DNA of 64,000 bases from Multivorans sp965116445 (GTDB taxonomy: Bacteria > Acidobacteriota > Thermoanaerobaculia > Multivoradales > Multivoraceae), in contig OZ220688.1 of the NCBI GenBank assembly GCA_965116445.1, forward strand, positions 372,001 through 436,000, given 5' to 3'. The position numbers and the translations under genes are program-made. The stretch's first letter is position 1, and the number at the start of each line of letters is the position of its first letter. This document shows positions 31,001 through 37,000 of this stretch, piece after piece. The notes under the pieces are model-generated. The model searched no databases. It saw nothing but the letters and a program-made list of their open reading frames with translations, and was not told the origin of the DNA.

Positions 31001-34000
31001 GCTGACCGGCGCCGTGCCGACCGCGGCGACGCTGCCGGCAGGCATCGAGCGGCTCGCCCTGGGCGACAACGAGCTGACCGGAGGGGTCCAGGACTTCAGC
31101 ACGCGGACCTCCCTGACCCACCTCTATCTGCAGGGCAACGCCCTGTCCGGTTCGATCCCGACGACGCTGCCCACGAGTCTCCAGGTCCTCCACCTGGGCG
31201 GCAACGATCTGGCGAACGCGATTCCGTCTCAGCTTGGCAATCTCGCCGCGCTCACGGAGCTCTCGCTCTGCGACAACGATCTCATGGGGGCCTTGCCTTC
31301 GGCGCTGGAGACGAAGCGGACGGCGAATCCGGCGACGGTCGCCGTCTTCTCCTGCGCGCACATCGCGGACGCCACGGCCACGGAGGGAACGCCCATCGAG
31401 TTCACGGTGACCCACGACACGTTCCCGGTGACGGGCTCGGCCGGCGCCGCGGACCTCGTGCTGTCCTGGGAGACGGCGGACGACACGGCCACGGGTTCCG
31501 ACTACACGGGCACGGCCGGCACGCCGGGCAGCGTGACGATCGCCGGCAACACGGACACGGCAACGACCTCGAGCACGGCGACGATCTCCGTCGCGACGAC
31601 ACAGGACACGGCGGTCGAAGGGAACGAGGCGTTCACGGTGCGTGTTGCGCTGCCGGACCCGCTGCCTTCGGGGTTCAACGTGTTGGCGACAAAGGCATCG
31701 GCGGTCGGCACGATCGAGGACGACGACATGGCGGCGAATCCGACGGTCGAGTTGTCGGTGAACAACTCCGGCGCGGTGACGGAGGGCGGCACGCTGACCC
31801 TGACCGCGACGCTGAGCGCCGCGCCGTCCGCGAACGTCAGCGTGCCGATCCAGCAGGTAGCCGCGAACTCAACGGCGGTGGCCGGCGACTACTCCCTGTC
31901 TCCGGCGTCGATCACGGTCGCCTCCGGCGCCAGGACCGGCACGGCGACGCTGACGGCCGTAACCGACACGGCGGACGAGCAGGACGAGACGCTGCGCCTC
32001 GCCCTGGGCACGGTGAGCGGCCACGACGACGGCTCGGCGACCCACGTGGACATCGTGATCACGGACAACACGGCGACGACCGTCACGCTGTCCACCCCGG
32101 ACACGGAGGCGACCGAGGGCACGCCGGCGGCGACCGCCGGCATCCGGGTCACGCTGGGCCGCGGTCTGGTCGCCGGCGAAGTGCTGGCCGTGCCGCTCGC
32201 CTTCGCTGGCGGTACGGCGGGCACGGACTTCACGCTGGCGCTCTCCGGCTCGCCGACCGGCGTGACGTTTGCTTCCGCCACAAGCACGGTGACCTTCACC
32301 GGCCCGCAGAGCGGCGCGACCGCGACGACCGCGAACGTCACCCTGACGCCGGCGGACGACGCAGACGCGAACGACCGGACGGTCACGGTGTCGACCGGCA
32401 CGTTGACCGCGACAAGCCTGGACGGGGGCGCGTCCGCGAGCCGCACCGGCAACGGCGAGATCACGATCTCCGACGACGAGACGAAGCGTCTCGTCTTCTC
32501 GCAGACGACCGTGCCGGTCACGGAAGGAGGCGACGCGAACTACACGGTGAAGCTCGGCTCGGCGCCTACCGCCAGCGTCACGGTGACGATCTCGGGCCAC
32601 GGCAGCACGGACCTCTCCGTGGACACGGACAGCGGCATGAACGGCGACCAGACGTCGATGACCTTCACGACGTCCACCTGGAACAACGCGCAGACCGTGA
32701 CCGTGACCGCGGCGGAGGACGACGACACGGCGAACGAGGCGGCGATCACCCTCGGCCACGCCGCCTCCGGCGGCGGCTACGGCTCGGTCAGCGGCAACGT
32801 GACGGTGAACATCACGGACGACGACGATCCGAAGATCGATCTGTCCGTGAACAACAGCGGCGCGGTGACCGAGGCCGGCACGCTGACGATCACGGCGGAG
32901 GTCAGCCAGGCGCCGTCCGGCAAGAGTCTTGCGATACCGGTCCAGCGGGTGGCCGCGAACTCCACGGCGGTGGCCGCGGACTTTTCGTTGAACGGCACGC
33001 CGGCGGGGACGATCACGGTCGCGGACGGCGCTATGACCGGGTCCATCACCCTGACCGCGACGGACGATTCGGCGGACGAGGCGGGCGAGACGCTGCGGCT
33101 CGAACTCGGCGCCTTGCCGACCGGTTACGAACGCGGCGCGACGCCCGATGTGGACATCGTGATCACGGACAACGACGCGACGACCGTGACCCTGTCCACC
33201 CCGGACACGCAGGCGACCGAGGGCACGGCGGCGGCGACCGCCGGCATCCGGTTGACCCTGGGCCGCGGTCTGGTGTCCGGCGAGGCGCTGGCCGTGCCGC
33301 TCACCTTCTCTGGCGGCACGGCGGGCACGGACTTCACGCTGGCGCTCTCCGGCTCGCCGACCGGCGTGACGTTTGCTTCCGCCACGAGCACGGTGACCTT
33401 CACCGGCCCGCAGAGCGGCGCGACCGCGACGACCGCCAACGTCACCCTGACGCCGGCGGACGACGCCGACGCGAACGACCGGACCGTCACGGTGTCGACC
33501 GGCACGTTGACCGCGACGAGCCTCGGCGGCGGCGCCTCCGCCAGCCGCACCGGCAACGGCGAGATCACGATCGACGACGACGAGACGAAGCGCCTCGTGT
33601 TCTCGCAGACGACCGTGGCGGTCACGGAAGGAAGCGACGCGACCTACACGGTGAAGCTCGGCTCGGCGCCTACCGCCAGCGTCACGGTGACCGTCTCGGG
33701 CCACGGCAGCACGGACCTCTCCGTGGACACGGATAGCGGCACGGACGGCGACCAGACGTCGCTCACCTTCACGACGTCCACCTGGAACAACGCGCAGACC
33801 GTGACCGTGACCGCCGGCGAGGACGACGACGCGGCGAACGAGGCCGCGATCACCCTTGCCCACGCGGCGACGGGCGGCGGCTACGGCTCCATCAGCGGCA
33901 ACGTGACCGTGAACATCACGGACAACGACGCAAAGGGTCTGACGTTCTCCTCAACCGCCGTCAGCGTGACCGAGGGCAGCGAGGCGACCTACACCGTCCG

Positions 34001-37000
34001 CCTGGCCACGGCGCCTGCCTCGAACGTCACGGTGTCGGTCTCGGGCCACGCCAGCACGGATCTCACGGTCGACACGGACAGCGGCACGGACGGCGACCAG
34101 ACGTCGCTCACCTTCACGACGTCCAACTGGAACAACGCGCAGACCGTGACCGTGACCGCGGCGGAGGACGACGACACGGCGAACGAGACCGCGATCACCC
34201 TCGCCCACGCCGCCTCAGGCGGCGGCTACGGGTCCGTCACAGGCAACGTGACCGTGAACATCACGGACGACGATGATCCGAAGATCGACCTGTCCGTGAA
34301 CAACAGCGGCGCGGTGACCGAGGCCGGCACGCTGACGATCACGGCGGCGGTCAGCCAGGCGCCGTCCGGCAGGAGTCTTGCGATTCCGGTCCAGCGGGTG
34401 TCCGCGAACTCCACGGCGGTGGCCGCGGACTTCTCGCTGAACGGCACGCCGGCGGGGACGATCACGGTTGCCGACGGCGCGACGACAGGGTCCATCACGT
34501 TGACCGCGACGGACGATGCGGCGGACGAGGTGGACGAGACGCTGCGGCTCGAACTCGGCGCCTTGCCGACCGGTTACGAACGCGGCGCGACGCCTCAGGT
34601 GGACCTCGTGATCACGGACAACGACGCGACGACCGTGACCCTGTCCATCCCGGACACGCAGGCGACCGAGGGCACGGCGGCGGCGACCGCCGGCATCCGG
34701 TTGACCCTGGGCCGCGGTCTGGTGTCCGGCGAGGCGCTGGCCGTGCCGCTCACCTTCTCTGGCGGCACGGCCGGAACGGACTTCGCGCTGGCGCTCTCCG
34801 GCGCGCCGACCGGCGTGACGTTTGCTTCCGGCACCAGCACGGTGACCTTCACCGGCCCGCAGAGCGGCACGACCGCGACGACCGCCAACGTCACTCTGAC
34901 GCCGGCGGACGACGCCGACGCGAACGACCGGACGGTCACCGTGTCGACCGGCACGCTGACCGCAACGAACCTCGGCGGCGGCGCCTCCGCCAGCCGTTCC
35001 GGCAACGGCCAGATCGAGATCGCCGACGACGAGACGAAGCGCCTCGTGTTTTCCCGGACGACCGTGCCAGTCACGGAAGGAAGCGACGCGAACTACACGG
35101 TGAAGCTCGGTTCGGCGCCCAACTCGAACGTCACGGTGTCGATCTCGGGCCACGCCAGCACGGACCTCACGGTCGACACGGACAGCGGCACGAACGGCGA
35201 CCAGACGTCGCTCACCTTCACGACGTCCACCTGGAACGACGTGCAGACCGTGACCGTGACCGCGGCGGAGGACGACGACACGGCGAACGAGGCGGCGATC
35301 ACCCTCAGCCACAGCGCCTCCGGCGGCGGCTACGGCTCGGTCAGCGGCAACGTGACCGTGAACATCACGGACGACGATGATCCGAAGATCGACCTGTCCG
35401 TGAACAACAGCGGCGCGGTGACGGAGGCCGGCACGCTGACGATCACGGCGGCGGTCAGCCAGGCGCCGTCGGGCAGGAGTCTTGCGATTCCGGTCCAGCG
35501 GGTAGCAGCGAACTCCACGGCGGTGGCCGCGGACTTCTCGCTGAACGGCACGCCGGCGGGGACGATCACGGTCGCGGACGGCGCGACGACCGGGTCGATC
35601 ACCCTCACCGCGACGGACGATTCGGCGGACGAGGTGGATGAGACGCTGCGGCTTGAACTCGGCTCGTTGCCGAGCGGTTACGCCCGCGGCGCGACGCCCG
35701 ATGTGGACATCGTGATCACGGACAACGACGAGACGACGGTCACCCTGTCCGTGCCGGACGCGGCGGCAACCGAGGGCACAGCGTCGGCGACCGCCGGCAT
35801 CCGGCTCACCCTGGGCCGCGGTCTGGTGTCCGGCGAGGCGCTGGCCGTGCCGCTCACCTTCTCTGGCGGCACGGCGGGCACGGACTTCGCGCTGGCGCTC
35901 TCCGGCTCGCCGACCGGCGTGACGTTTGCTTCCGGCACGAGCACGGTGACCTTCACGGGTCCGCAGAGCGGCGCGACCGCGACCACTGCGAACCTCACCC
36001 TGACGCCCGAGGACGACGACGACGCGAACGACCGGACCGTCACGGTGTCGACCGGCACGTTGACCGCGACGAACCTGGACGGTGGCGCCTCCGCCAGCCG
36101 GTCCGGCAACGGCGAGATCACGATCGACGACGACGAGACGAAGCGTCTCGTGTTTTCCCGGACGACCGTGCCGGTCACCGAGGGCAGCGAGGCGACCTAC
36201 ACCGTCCGCCTGGCCACGGCGCCTGCCTCGAACGTCACGGTGTCGGTCTCGGGCCACGGCAGCACGGACCTCACGGTCGACACGGACAGCGGCACGAACG
36301 GCGACCAGACGTCGCTCACCTTCACGACGTCGAACTGGAACAGCGCGCAGACCGTGACCGTGACCGCGGCCGAGGACGACGACACGGCGAACGAGGCGGC
36401 GATCACCCTCAGCCACAGCGCCTCCGGCGGCGGCTACGGCTCGGTCAGCGGCAACGTGACCGTGAACATCGCGGACAACGACGATCCGCCGACAGCGCCA
36501 TCCGCGCCGACGGGCGTGACCGTTTCAGCGACGGGTTCGACGTCCGTGTCGGTGAGGTGGACCGACGCGTCCTCGGACGAGACGAGTTTCCGGGTCGAGT
36601 ACCGGACGGGCTCGAACTCGTGGACGACGGGTACGACAACCGGCGCGGATGCAACTTCGGCGACCGTCGGGGGATTGTCGGCGAGCACGCCGTACGATTT
36701 CCGGGTCGCGTCCGTGAACTCGGTCGGTTCCTCGGAGAGCTCCGTCGTGTCGCTCACGATGCCGCCGGCGGCGCCGTCCGGGCTCGCGGCTTCCACGTCG
36801 TCGCCTGGCAGCGTCGCGTTGTCGTGGACGGACAACTCGTCGGACGAGACGGGGTTCCTCGTGGAGTACCGGGCAACGGGCGACGCGGACTGGACACAGT
36901 TCGCGACCCTGGCGGACACGAACGCGACGTCGCTTGTCGTGACGGGGCTGACCTCGGGGACGGCGTACCGGTTCCGGGTGTCCGCGACGAGCGCGAACGG

